From Agromyces aureus (GTDB lineage: Bacteria > Actinomycetota > Actinomycetes > Actinomycetales > Microbacteriaceae): a stretch of DNA of 64,000 nucleotides. Position numbers and translations under genes: made by a program. The notes beneath the pieces are model-generated. The model did no database searches. It was given only the letters and a program-made list of their open reading frames with translations, and had not been told where the DNA came from. Location: contig NZ_CP013979.1 in the NCBI RefSeq assembly GCF_001660485.1, forward strand, positions 1,984,001-2,048,000, written 5' to 3'. Position 1 is the first letter of the stretch. Each line of letters begins with the position of its first letter. Positions 21,835 to 28,011 of this stretch are shown here, in pieces.

Positions 21835-22435
21835 CCCGTTCGGCGCGGAGCGCCGATCGCCGGGTTCGGCCCTGCACGCGGTCAGGGCGGCCGTCCGCGG
21901 CATCCGCCGACCGCTCGTGGTCATCGACGGGCCGAGCGGTGCGGGCAAGTCGACCTTCGCCGACCTGTTGATCGCCGATTGGCCGGGGCGGGCACCCGAC
22001 CTGGTGCGCCTCGACGACGTGTACCCGGGCTGGAACGGCCTCGAGCAGGCGGTGAGCGCGCTCCGCCGCGACCTGGTGCTTCCGTGGATGCACGGCGTCC
22101 CTGGCCGCCGGCACGCGTGGGATTGGGCGGCGGATCGCCCGGGCGATGAGACCTCGCTGCGTCCGGGCAACGCCCTCGTGATCGAGGGCTGCGGTGCCCT
22201 CGCCACCGCTGCTCACGCCACCGGTGCCCGCGTCGGCGCGGGTTCCGCTGCTGGCGAGCGGCGCGTCGTTCGAGTCTGGGTCGACGTGCCGTACCCGCAG
22301 CGCCGCGACCGCGCGCTGGCACGGGACGCGGGTGCCTACGACCCGTTCTGGCAGGTCTGGGAGGCGCAGTGGAGACGGTACGTCCGGCGGCTGCCGGCGG
22401 CATCCGCCCCGATGATCAGGGTTCGCCTGCCCTGA
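21818..22435 (+). CDS. P-loop kinase-like ATP-binding protein
   Basis: 205 residues. Walker A is VVIDGPSGAGKSTFAD near residue 35, then LVRLDDVYPGWNGL and LVIEGCGALA, as in the uridine kinase/phosphoribulokinase-like group of actinobacterial proteins. It should phosphorylate a small molecule, unknown here. Its start lies 17 bp inside ykoC, so it is part of the TPP-controlled operon, which raises a possible link to thiamine or precursor metabolism. Confidence 0.75.
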   Translation: MSSGPDPFGAERRSPGSALHAVRAAVRGIRRPLVVIDGPSGAGKSTFADLLIADWPGRAPDLVRLDDVYPGWNGLEQAVSALRRDLVLPWMHGVPGRRHAWDWAADRPGDETSLRPGNALVIEGCGALATAAHATGARVGAGSAAGERRVVRVWVDVPYPQRRDRALARDAGAYDPFWQVWEAQWRRYVRRLPAASAPMIRVRLP

Positions 22436-22457
22436 GGATGCGACTCAGGGCGAGGTG

Positions 22458-23714
22458 TCAGCCCTGGGCCTCGATGAACGCGTTGATGACCGGGAACGGG
22501 TGCGTGAGACGCCAGATCGGCCCCGGGTCGCGGATTTCGGTCGACAGTCGCAGCGGCGAGGAGACCTCGTCGGCGCCCGTCGCGACCGTGACGCGACCGA
22601 TGTCGCGGGCACTGGACGAGGTCGTGAACGGCTCGACGCTGATGCTGGCCTCGCCGATCGACCCGCCCCACGGCGCCTCCGCGCGGTCGACGGTCGCGAT
22701 GAGGTCCGATGTGCTTCCCCAGGCCGAAGTGGCCTTCGCGTAGACCGTTCCCTGGGAGATGACGGTCACGGGCGCGGCCGAGGCCGTCACCGACGCGACC
22801 GCGGCCGCGATGGCGGGGTCGAGGGTCTCGTAGTCGGGCATCAGCAGCATGACGCCGATGATTCGACTCGGTGCGTTCGCGCCCTCGACACGGACCTCGG
22901 TGGTGAACACCGAGGCGAGTCCGGCCTGGTCGGTGTAGCTGCGGGTGATCTCCCGCACCCCGTCGCTGTTGTCGCGGTCGACGAGGTCGGGTGCGCTGTG
23001 CGAACCGAGCACCGTCTGGTCGGGCTCGTCGAGCATCGCGGCGAGGCTCGGGTTCTCGAGCACGAGCGCCGTGAGTCGCGCGAGTTCGTCGGCGGTCGTC
23101 GTGTTCTCGCCCGAGAGTCCGGTGGTGTCGGCGACCGTGCTGGAGGTGAACCCGGCATCGGCGAGCCAGGCGTTCGCGCCGTCGACGTAGGCGTCGACCG
23201 TGCCGAACGCCCATCGCGCGAGCGTGTCGGCGTGATTGTTGCTCGAGGTCAGCATGATCGCCCGCACCACGTCTCGCTCGGTCCACGAGTCGCCGGGGGA
23301 GACCTGCAGCGCCCGCGAGCCGTCGGCCTCGTAGCGCAGGTAGTCGGTGTAGTCGGCGGGTCCGATCTTGATGAGCGGCCCTTCGCCCTCGCCCGGGACG
23401 GGCAACGGCAGCGAATCGAGGGTCGCGAGCACCGTGACCAGTTTGGCCGCACCGCCCATGGGGACGATCTCGGGGTCGCCGGCCGTCGCCAGCACGGTCG
23501 CAGCGCCATCGTCGCCGACGACGGCGAGGGCGCTGGCGCCCGCTTCGGGCAGCGCCAGCGGGGCGGACGCGGGCGCGCCCGTCGCACCGCCGGCGACGGT
23601 CTGCACGGTCACCGCGGGAAGCGGGCCGAGCAGCATCGCGGGCGCGTAGACGCCGATGCCGAGGATCGCGACGGCACCGACGATGATGCCGATCACGCGA
23701 GCGGGGGAACTCAT
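22458..23714 (-). CDS. D-alanyl-D-alanine carboxypeptidase homologue lacking catalytic Ser
   Basis: 418 residues with an N-terminal TM or signal anchor (residues 7-28). The fold of S11 serine peptidases is recognisable: LTSSNNHADTLARW contains the SxN motif (S157, N159), and the region ADTTGLSGENTTTADELA is typical. Where SxxK should be, the sequence reads VPMGGAAKLVTV, so the nucleophile Ser is Gly88 while Lys91 is kept. Where KTG is expected, ITRSYTDQAG is found. It may therefore be a non-catalytic cell-wall protein. It faces the kinase gene convergently. Confidence 0.8.
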   Translation of the reverse strand: MSSPARVIGIIVGAVAILGIGVYAPAMLLGPLPAVTVQTVAGGATGAPASAPLALPEAGASALAVVGDDGAATVLATAGDPEIVPMGGAAKLVTVLATLDSLPLPVPGEGEGPLIKIGPADYTDYLRYEADGSRALQVSPGDSWTERDVVRAIMLTSSNNHADTLARWAFGTVDAYVDGANAWLADAGFTSSTVADTTGLSGENTTTADELARLTALVLENPSLAAMLDEPDQTVLGSHSAPDLVDRDNSDGVREITRSYTDQAGLASVFTTEVRVEGANAPSRIIGVMLLMPDYETLDPAIAAAVASVTASAAPVTVISQGTVYAKATSAWGSTSDLIATVDRAEAPWGGSIGEASISVEPFTTSSSARDIGRVTVATGADEVSSPLRLSTEIRDPGPIWRLTHPFPVINAFIEAQG

Positions 23715-23738
23715 GGATTCAGCGTACTGGCGCTGACG

Positions 23739-24095
23739 TCACGCCCAGCCCAACTCGTGCAGCCGGTCGTCGTCGATGCCGTAGAAATGCGCGATCTCGT
23801 GCACGAGGGTGACGTGGATCTCGTCGCGGAGTTCGTCTTCGTCGTCGCAGATCGCGAGCAGCGGCTCGCGGTACAGGATGATGCGATCGGGCATCTCGCC
23901 CATGCCGTAGCGATCGCGTTCGGTCAGGGCGTAGCCGTCGTAGAGTCCGAGCAGGTCGAGCGTGCCGTCTTCGGGGCGGTCCTCGACCACGAACACGACG
24001 TTCTCGAGCCCGTCGATCATGTCGTCGGGCAGTTCATCGAGTTCGTCGACGACGATCGCCTCGAAGGCCTCCGCATCGAGCTGCACGTACGGCTC
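23739..24095 (-). CDS. zincin-like metallopeptidase family protein
   Basis: 118 residues from the GTG at 24095. The metal site HEIAHFYGIDD (HExxH plus a downstream Asp) and the preceding LLGLYDGYALTERDRYGMGE mark the small actinobacterial minimal metallopeptidase family of unknown substrate. The GTG was preferred over an ATG at 24176 because GGAG lies six bases upstream and the family starts near LDAEAFEAI; the longer reading would cross the tRNA/attL fragment. It is the last chromosomal gene before the prophage. Confidence 0.83.
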   Translation of the reverse strand, partial: EPYVQLDAEAFEAIVVDELDELPDDMIDGLENVVFVVEDRPEDGTLDLLGLYDGYALTERDRYGMGEMPDRIILYREPLLAICDDEDELRDEIHVTLVHEIAHFYGIDDDRLHELGWA

Positions 24096-24143
24096 CGATC
24101 GCCGGCGACGGACCTTCGACTGCGAATCGCAGCGAATATTCAT

Positions 24144-24168
24144 TGGGGTGAGTAACGGGGCTTGAACC
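24144..24168 (-). other. putative attL: 3' end of a tRNA-His gene
   Basis: Read on the minus strand, these 25 bases give the T loop TTCAAGC, the T stem half CCCGT, the acceptor half TACTCAC, then C and CCA. Discriminator C followed by an encoded CCA is the mark of tRNA-His. The rest of the tRNA is absent: the bases 5' of it (ending ACA) do not complete the T stem perfectly and are phage DNA. This is what remains when a phage integrates into the 3' end of a tRNA gene; the complete gene should be at attR, right of base 64,000. Confidence 0.65.
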
Positions 24169-24257
24169 TGTTGCATCTACTATCCCATGGAGGGGTGAAA
24201 ATCGCGTGATCGCGGGCGAGTGGCCAATAAGTTGGCGGGTATCACCCTGACCAAGAT

Positions 24258-24276
24258 ATTGGCGTACGGCGCCAAG
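24258..24276. promoter_or_regulatory. operator candidate O3 (ATTGGC-N7-GCCAAG)
   Basis: It has the same 6-7-6 architecture as the sites at 25038 and 25156, with one changed base. It lies between attL and the end of the first repressor gene. The flanks extend the symmetry (ATATTGGC on the left, GCCAAGAATAT on the right). Confidence 0.55.
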
Positions 24277-24289
24277 AATATTGATCCGC

Positions 24290-24305
24290 TGTAGTGCGCA
24301 CTACA
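24290..24305. promoter_or_regulatory. perfect 16-bp palindrome at the 3' end of the XRE gene
   Basis: TGTAGTGCGCACTACA is self-complementary over all 16 bases and covers the stop codon of the gene ending at 24301. With no loop it is more likely a protein binding site than a terminator. Its function is unknown. Confidence 0.5.
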
Positions 24306-24603
24306 ACGGAGAGTGCTTGGCCCGCGCCTCCACAGCGTCCGCGATCACCGCGGCGAACGGGATGCCGAGCGCCTCGCTGAGCGCGTCCGCATGCTCGATC
24401 GAGAGTTTCCGGCGACCACGGAGCAACTGCGATATCGTGCCCTGGTTGATGCCTGACCGCTGCTCGAGCTCGTCCTGAGTGACGAGAGACTCTGCTGCTA
24501 CCTCCGCGAGGACCGCAGCGATATACGGCCAGAGAGGTTCGCGCACGGCTGGACTGTATGTGTTCCCGTGGCCCCCATTTTGGTGATTCCGCCGAACATG
24601 CAC
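24301..24603 (-). CDS. XRE-family helix-turn-helix regulator (repressor candidate)
   Basis: 100 residues from the ATG at 24603; a GTG at 24546 would give 81. The HTH is LVTQDELEQRSGINQGTISQLLRGRRKLS, split here as LVTQDELEQRSG then INQGTISQLLRGRR, around residues 41-70, a typical lambda-Cro fold. It is transcribed toward attL and diverges from the small gene at 24666. It is likely part of prophage immunity control. It is shorter than CI-type repressors, with no protease-sensitive domain. Confidence 0.75.
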   Translation of the reverse strand: MHVRRNHQNGGHGNTYSPAVREPLWPYIAAVLAEVAAESLVTQDELEQRSGINQGTISQLLRGRRKLSIEHADALSEALGIPFAAVIADAVEARAKHSPL

Positions 24604-24665
24604 CCTTGCATATCATTTGCGAGGCAGGCGCTTTCCCTACTAGCGCCGCGAAGGGGACAGTGACG

Positions 24666-24836
24666 ATGCGCAACGAAGCGAAGGTCTGTGGCACGGGGGC
24701 GGCATGCGAGGCGTACTGCCCGCTGGTGCGAGTCGGGCGCGACTGCCCCGACATCGACGACATGCTCTCGATGGCAGACATGGCCGGCATCACGCCTTCC
24801 GAGCTGCTTTCGCTGCCAACGCTGCAGCACGCGTGA
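24666..24836 (+). CDS. hypothetical small Cys-containing protein
   Basis: 56 residues with an AAGGGGA ribosome site before the ATG. Four cysteines (residues 8, 14, 18 and 27) lie in the first half, and a helical acidic second half follows. It is divergent from the XRE gene ending at 24301 and overlaps the second XRE gene tail to tail by 47 bp. The position fits an immunity-region accessory gene. The function is unknown. Confidence 0.55.
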   Translation: MRNEAKVCGTGAACEAYCPLVRVGRDCPDIDDMLSMADMAGITPSELLSLPTLQHA

Positions 24837-25047
24837 GGTAGTCGGCGTGGTCGACGCCGATCACGTCGAGTATCTCGAACATCTCGTCGAGCCCGAGGGG
24901 CGTCTTCCCGTTGAGCTTCTTGCTCAGGTTCGAGACGTCGATCCCAACCTCCGCGGCGACGTTCTGCTGCGTCCAGCGGTTGGCTTTGATATCTGCCTGG
25001 AGCTGCTTGGCGTAGGCCTTTGCCCGCGCGCTGACTTCTTGGCTCAT
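24790..25047 (-). CDS. XRE-family repressor, likely autoregulated
   Basis: 85 residues. The HTH spans about residues 26-50 (WTQQNVAAEVGIDVSNLSKK), followed by LNGKTPLGLDEMFEILDVIG. It is a compact one-domain DNA-binding protein of the Cro/CI type. A 19-bp inverted repeat is centred on its own start codon and an identical-architecture site lies 118 bp away near the opposing early promoter, so it probably controls both. No cleavage domain is present, so induction may act through the antirepressor at 26263. Confidence 0.78.
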   Translation of the reverse strand: MSQEVSARAKAYAKQLQADIKANRWTQQNVAAEVGIDVSNLSKKLNGKTPLGLDEMFEILDVIGVDHADYLTRAAALAAKAARKA

Positions 25048-25056
25048 GCTGCCAAG
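25038..25056. promoter_or_regulatory. operator candidate O1 (CTTGGC-N7-GCCAAG)
   Basis: A perfect 6-bp inverted repeat with a 7-base spacer that contains the ATG of the repressor gene at 25047. Binding would block transcription or translation start of that gene. Confidence 0.7.
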
Positions 25057-25155
25057 GATATGGCGTTTAGCCCCATCTCGGTACGTTTGCGCGCAAAAAA
25101 CTGATCATTCAGGGCTACCCCTGAGGCCCCCAGTTCACGGGGGTGGTTGCATGAA

Positions 25156-25174
25156 CTTGGCGGAGTTTGCCAAG
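25156..25174. promoter_or_regulatory. operator candidate O2 (CTTGGC-N7-GCCAAG)
   Basis: Identical half-sites and spacer length to O1. It ends six bases before the -35 box of the early rightward promoter. The adjacent CAAGAAGTTG (25171-25180) is repeated exactly 50 bp downstream at 25221-25230. Confidence 0.7.
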
Positions 25175-25180
25175 AAGTTG

Positions 25181-25209
25181 TTGCGAAACGCCATTGTGCG
25201 CGCTACTGT
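25181..25209 (+). promoter_or_regulatory. early rightward promoter, leaderless
   Basis: TTGCGA and TACTGT are separated by 17 bases. The next gene begins with ATG at 25216, seven bases after the -10 box, so the transcript would start at or next to the start codon with no room for a ribosome site. Confidence 0.6.
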
Positions 25210-25215
25210 CCTCGT

Positions 25216-25356
25216 ATGCACAAGAAGTTGGCGCCAGACACCAACATCATCACTCGGGTGGTGGAGGTCGTCGGAGGCGAATACGAAGACGTGAACGTCG
25301 ATGATCTGCTCGCCACGTGCGACGCTCTCGGCGTCGAGCCGGTGGAGCTGCTGTGA
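25216..25356 (+). CDS. small early protein (Cro position)
   Basis: 46 residues beginning MHKKLAPDTN. No known domain is seen; the sequence is acidic with VVEVVGGEYEDVNVDDLL in the middle. It is the first gene of the rightward early operon and would be read from a leaderless message. Its stop overlaps the next start as GTGA, which supports that it is real. It could be a Cro-like or accessory regulator but has no visible HTH. Confidence 0.6.
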   Translation: MHKKLAPDTNIITRVVEVVGGEYEDVNVDDLLATCDALGVEPVELL

Positions 25357-25553
25357 ACGCGGGGGAGGGGCACGAGCCCTGGGTCGATGCGACCGTCGTC
25401 GCGAAGCACATCGGCGTCGAACCGCAGACGGTGCGCGAGTACGCCCGGCTGAAGAAGCTACCCGGCCGCAAGTTCGGCGGGTCATGGCGATTCCGACTCT
25501 CGGACATCGATGCGCCGGCCCCCGTGGCCGACCCGTGGGTGCGGAAGAACTGA
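25353..25553 (+). CDS. excisionase-like / MerR-type winged HTH DNA-binding protein
   Basis: 66 residues with a GTG start. The segment VDATVVAKHIGVEPQTVREY, then LPGRKFGGSWRF and RLSDIDA, is the excisionase-family helix-turn-helix (HTH_17) pattern. In a prophage it could be Xis, directing excision by the integrase, or an early regulator. It lies far from int, at the opposite end of the element, so the regulatory role is also open. Confidence 0.72.
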   Translation: MNAGEGHEPWVDATVVAKHIGVEPQTVREYARLKKLPGRKFGGSWRFRLSDIDAPAPVADPWVRKN

Positions 25554-25770
25554 TGGACACGCGCTGGAAGCCCATCCCGGGCCACGAGCACAGTCACGAG
25601 GTCTCAGAGTTCGGAGACGTTCGTCGAGTAGGCACCCCGACGCGGGCGCCGAAAGCGCTCCGGCCGATCACCGATCGTACACGCCTGAGAACACGTGGCA
25701 CAAGCACGACCGGCGGACCGGTCGCAGCTACCGCGTCTGTCGAGAGTGTCGGCGCGCGACCCGCGTCTGA
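25553..25770 (+). pseudogene. NUMOD4/HNH-type protein, apparently frameshifted
   Basis: The ATG overlaps the upstream stop (TGATG). The first ~40 residues (RWKPIPGHEHSHEVSEFGDVR) match the NUMOD4 motif found in front of HNH endonucleases. After about base 25,660 this frame becomes meaningless, while another frame reads SYTPENTWHKHDRRTGRSYR then VCRECRRA, typical of the zinc-binding tail of small phage HNH proteins. A frameshift, natural or from sequencing, probably joins them. The full HNH core is not seen. Confidence 0.55.
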
Positions 25771-26094
25771 CCCGCTCTAGCATCTTCCGCCCTCGTGGGC
25801 GGTGCCCCGTCGCGCCTTCGCGGCAACCCCTGAACGGGGTGAATAGAGCTCGCAGTAGGACGCCCTGGAACACGACTCCCGGCTCTGATCACTGCGAGTG
25901 CGAAGACCACTCCACAAGCTTCGGCTGGCGGGGCGCGCGAGATCCATGTGGGGCGCGTTCGTGTTGCGGGTGGGCCGGATGGACACGTAACCGCTGCGCA
26001 CGACGTAGCCGGTGTGAACGGCGCAACACCACATGGCTGCAGATGGCCCCGAGAGGGGTGCCCGATGACGGGCTAAGCGATCACGAGGCAGCCG

Positions 26095-26154
26095 GCGCTT
26101 GCTGGCGGAAACCACCTCTACACGGGTGCCGGGGTTCAAGTCCCCGGAAGCGCA
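26095..26154 (+). ncRNA. tRNA-like element (degenerate or minimal tRNA fold)
   Basis: GCGCTT at the 5' end pairs with AAGCGC at the 3' end, followed by A. Just inside is a perfect T-arm: CCGGGG, the loop TTCAAGT, CCCCGG. Between them is a small D-arm-like hairpin (TGG-CGGAAA-CCA) and CACCT-CTACAC-GGGTG. At 60 nt it is about 14 nt too short for a normal tRNA. It may be a decayed phage tRNA, a tRNA mimic, or part of a larger RNA. Confidence 0.45.
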
Positions 26155-26158
26155 CGGG

Positions 26159-26199
26159 CGGTCGGGCTGCTCATTCCCCCCGGGTGAGCGACCCGACCG
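26159..26199 (+). terminator. long hairpin, terminator-like
   Basis: CGGTCGGG pairs with CCCGACCG, with the inner pair GCTCA/TGAGC, followed by TTTGGG. It sits right after the tRNA-like fold and could end that transcript or act as an attenuator before the antirepressor. Confidence 0.55.
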
Positions 26200-26221
26200 T
26201 TTGGGACCGCACAAAGAGAAA

Positions 26222-26243
26222 CGCACCGGCGGCAACCGGTGCG
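26222..26243 (+). promoter_or_regulatory. hairpin in the antirepressor leader
   Basis: CGCACCGG-CGGCAA-CCGGTGCG is a perfect 8-bp stem ending just before the ribosome site AGAGGAAAG of the gene at 26263. It may tune its translation. Confidence 0.5.
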
Positions 26244-26262
26244 AATCAAGAGAGGAAAGCAG

Positions 26263-27015
26263 ATGACCTCAATGGAAATCGTATCGCACGCGTTCAACGG
26301 CGTGCAGGTGCGAGCAGAGATCGACGAGCACGGAGATCCGTGGTTCATCGCGGCCGACGTGTGCCGCGTCCTGGAACACACCAACCCGACGATGGCGGTC
26401 GCCGCACTCGACGACGACGAGAAGGGTCTCAGCAATGTTGAGACCCCTGGCGGTGCCCAGCTGCTCGTCAGCGTGAGCGAGGCCGGCCTGTACTCGCTCA
26501 TCCTCCGCTCGCGGAAGCCGGAAGCGAAGGCCTTCAAGCGGTGGATCACCCACGAGGTGCTCCCCAGCATCCGCCACACCGGCCAGTACGTGGCCGAGTC
26601 GCCTGAACAGCTCATGGCCCGCGCGCTCGTGCAGGCGCAGCAGACGCTCGAACAGTCCGCGGCCCGTATCGCGGAGCTCGAACCTCGCGCGGAGGCGTGG
26701 AACGCGATCGCATCCGCCGAGGGCGACTACTCCGTGGGCGACGCGGCCAAGATCCTCGCCCGCGCCGGCATCCCGACCGGGCCCACGCGACTGTTCACTC
26801 AGCTGCGCGACCTGAAGTGGACGTACCGCGGCGCCGACGGCGCGTGGCGGGCGTACGCGGAACGGGTCGAGTCCGGCCACCTCGCGGAGAAGCCGCAGTT
26901 CCACTACCACCCGTCGACCGGTGAGCGGGTGCTGGATGCCCCGCAGGTGCGGGTCACGGTCAAGGGCCTCGAGCGGCTGCGGCTTCGGCTGCATGTCGGA
27001 AAGGCGGTCGCGTGA
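26263..27015 (+). CDS. phage antirepressor (Bro-N plus KilAC-type)
   Basis: 250 residues. The Bro-N domain covers about residues 8-105 (VRAEIDEHGDPWFIAADVCR, EAGLYSLILRSRKPEAKAF, RWITHEVLPSIRHTGQY). A short coiled segment follows, and the C-terminal DNA-binding KilAC-type domain starts near residue 145 (DYSVGDAAKILARAGI, then LRDLKWTYRGADG). The ATG at 26263 has AGAGGAAAG upstream. The likely role is to counter repression and start lytic growth. It follows the structured RNA region, as phage antirepressors often do. Confidence 0.88.
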   Translation: MTSMEIVSHAFNGVQVRAEIDEHGDPWFIAADVCRVLEHTNPTMAVAALDDDEKGLSNVETPGGAQLLVSVSEAGLYSLILRSRKPEAKAFKRWITHEVLPSIRHTGQYVAESPEQLMARALVQAQQTLEQSAARIAELEPRAEAWNAIASAEGDYSVGDAAKILARAGIPTGPTRLFTQLRDLKWTYRGADGAWRAYAERVESGHLAEKPQFHYHPSTGERVLDAPQVRVTVKGLERLRLRLHVGKAVA

Positions 27016-27308
27016 TGTCCACCCTCGACGCTGAGAACACATCGGCCCAGGTCACGGACGACCTGATCCGTCGCCTGCGGGAGGCAACCCCGCCGCCCAC
27101 GTTCGACCGCCTCGTGCACGGCGACTGGTTCACCGCCGTCCCCGCCCCGGTGCCCGCGTCTCACGCGGTCGGGCATGGGGTCGTTGGTGTTCCGATGCGC
27201 CACCGCCGTGCGACCCGTCTCCGGTTGTGGTGGCGGCGACTCGTCACGCGTGACGTCACGCGTGACGCCCGACTGTTGGCCGACCTCAACGACAGGAGCG
27301 GACTGTGA
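27015..27308 (+). CDS. hypothetical early phage protein
   Basis: 97 residues starting at the ATG immediately after the upstream TGA; a GTG three bases earlier is also possible. No domain is recognised. The basic C-terminal half contains VTRDVTRD, encoded by two tandem copies of a 12-bp palindrome. The stop overlaps the next start as GTGA. Confidence 0.55.
   Translation: MSTLDAENTSAQVTDDLIRRLREATPPPTFDRLVHGDWFTAVPAPVPASHAVGHGVVGVPMRHRRATRLRLWWRRLVTRDVTRDARLLADLNDRSGL
27243..27266. repeat. two tandem copies of a 12-bp perfect palindrome
   Basis: GTCACGCGTGAC occurs at 27243-27254 and again at 27255-27266, inside a coding region, so the whole 24-mer is also palindromic. Confidence 0.9.
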
Positions 27309-27658
27309 ACGCGGTGTGCGCGAGCCACGGTGGCTACGCGGACTGGGAGTGCGAACTCGACGCCGGTCACGAGGATGCCCACCGCGACGCGCTCGACCGC
27401 ACTTGGCCGAACGAGGGCGAAGACGTTCCGCCCGTGCCGGTCATCGCGGCCGAGAAGATCACGGTCAGCGACGCTGAGCGCGCGCTCGACCGAGGCTACG
27501 ACGGCGAAATGGAGATCGAGGGCGTCAAGGTCGCGTTCTACGTCGATCCCTTCGACAAGGAGTTCGTCTGGTTCCACAACCCCGGCGAAGATCCCGGCGA
27601 CGAGGGCGAGCTCGCGATCGCGCGCTTCGAGGTCGAGCGAACGGTGGTGCGCGCATGA
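27305..27658 (+). CDS. hypothetical early phage protein
   Basis: 117 residues with a GTG start in a GTGA overlap. An N-terminal CASHGGYADWECELDAGHED resembles the small Cys/His motif common in actinophage proteins. The rest is acidic (EMEIEGVKVAFYVDPFDKEF). No function is assigned. It is coupled to its neighbours on both sides. Confidence 0.6.
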   Translation: MNAVCASHGGYADWECELDAGHEDAHRDALDRTWPNEGEDVPPVPVIAAEKITVSDAERALDRGYDGEMEIEGVKVAFYVDPFDKEFVWFHNPGEDPGDEGELAIARFEVERTVVRA

Positions 27659-28011
27659 GCGGCCCGCACGACATCCCCGACACCGTTCCGCTGCAGTGCG
27701 ACATGTGCGACCAGTACACGACCGTCACCGAATGGACCGACCCGGCCAAGGGCTGGTTCTACGACGCATGGACGTGCGCCAACCCTGACTGCGGTGCAGG
27801 CCACTCCGGCATGTCGGGCAGTGTCCGCGATCTCCACGATGCCGGGTTCACGAGCATCCTCCTCATCCTCCGTGTCCTCGGCGCCGTGCTCATCATCACG
27901 GGCCTCCTCGGCCGCAACCTCCACCTCGCCTCCGTCGGCGGGGCCCTCCTCTTCCTCCTCTACACGGTGAGCCTCGCAGCCCGCCACGACCAGAAAGCCG
28001 ACCACTCATGA
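27655..28011 (+). CDS. zinc-ribbon membrane protein
   Basis: 118 residues. An N-terminal Cys motif (CDMCDQYTTV, later CANPDCG) suggests a zinc ribbon, followed by two TM segments (ILLILRVLGAVLIITGLL and ASVGGALLFLLYTVSLAA). It probably sits in the host membrane during early infection. The function is unknown. The start overlaps the upstream gene as ATGA. Confidence 0.6.
   Translation: MSGPHDIPDTVPLQCDMCDQYTTVTEWTDPAKGWFYDAWTCANPDCGAGHSGMSGSVRDLHDAGFTSILLILRVLGAVLIITGLLGRNLHLASVGGALLFLLYTVSLAARHDQKADHS

Larger units (their letters stand above)
25781..26262 (+). other. structured non-coding region ahead of the antirepressor
   Basis: No convincing gene is seen in these 482 bases. Many short hairpins are present: CGCG-CCTT-CGCG at 25811, ACCCC/GGGGT at 25826-25840, CCCC-GAGA-GGGG at 26047, GCCC/GGGC at 26060-26073, then the tRNA-like fold and two larger hairpins listed separately. 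The density suggests a structured RNA or leader. Confidence 0.55.

Noticed and set aside
22455..24155. A 566-residue plus-strand frame over the carboxypeptidase and metallopeptidase genes
   Set aside because: Low-complexity Arg/Val/Gly composition typical of an antisense frame; both minus-strand genes have recognisable motifs.
24096..24176. Longer metallopeptidase starting at ATG 24176
   Set aside because: The extra 27 residues would be encoded by the tRNA/attL fragment and phage DNA. GGAG before the GTG at 24095 gives the family's usual start.
24181..24257. Complete tRNA at the prophage left end
   Set aside because: Only the 3' part of a tRNA can be read; no matching acceptor 5' half, D-arm or anticodon arm exists in the bases to the right.
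25777..26235. A 152-residue minus-strand frame in the structured region
   Set aside because: No ribosome site, no domain, Arg/Ser/Pro-rich composition. The hairpin-rich sequence is better explained as RNA structure.
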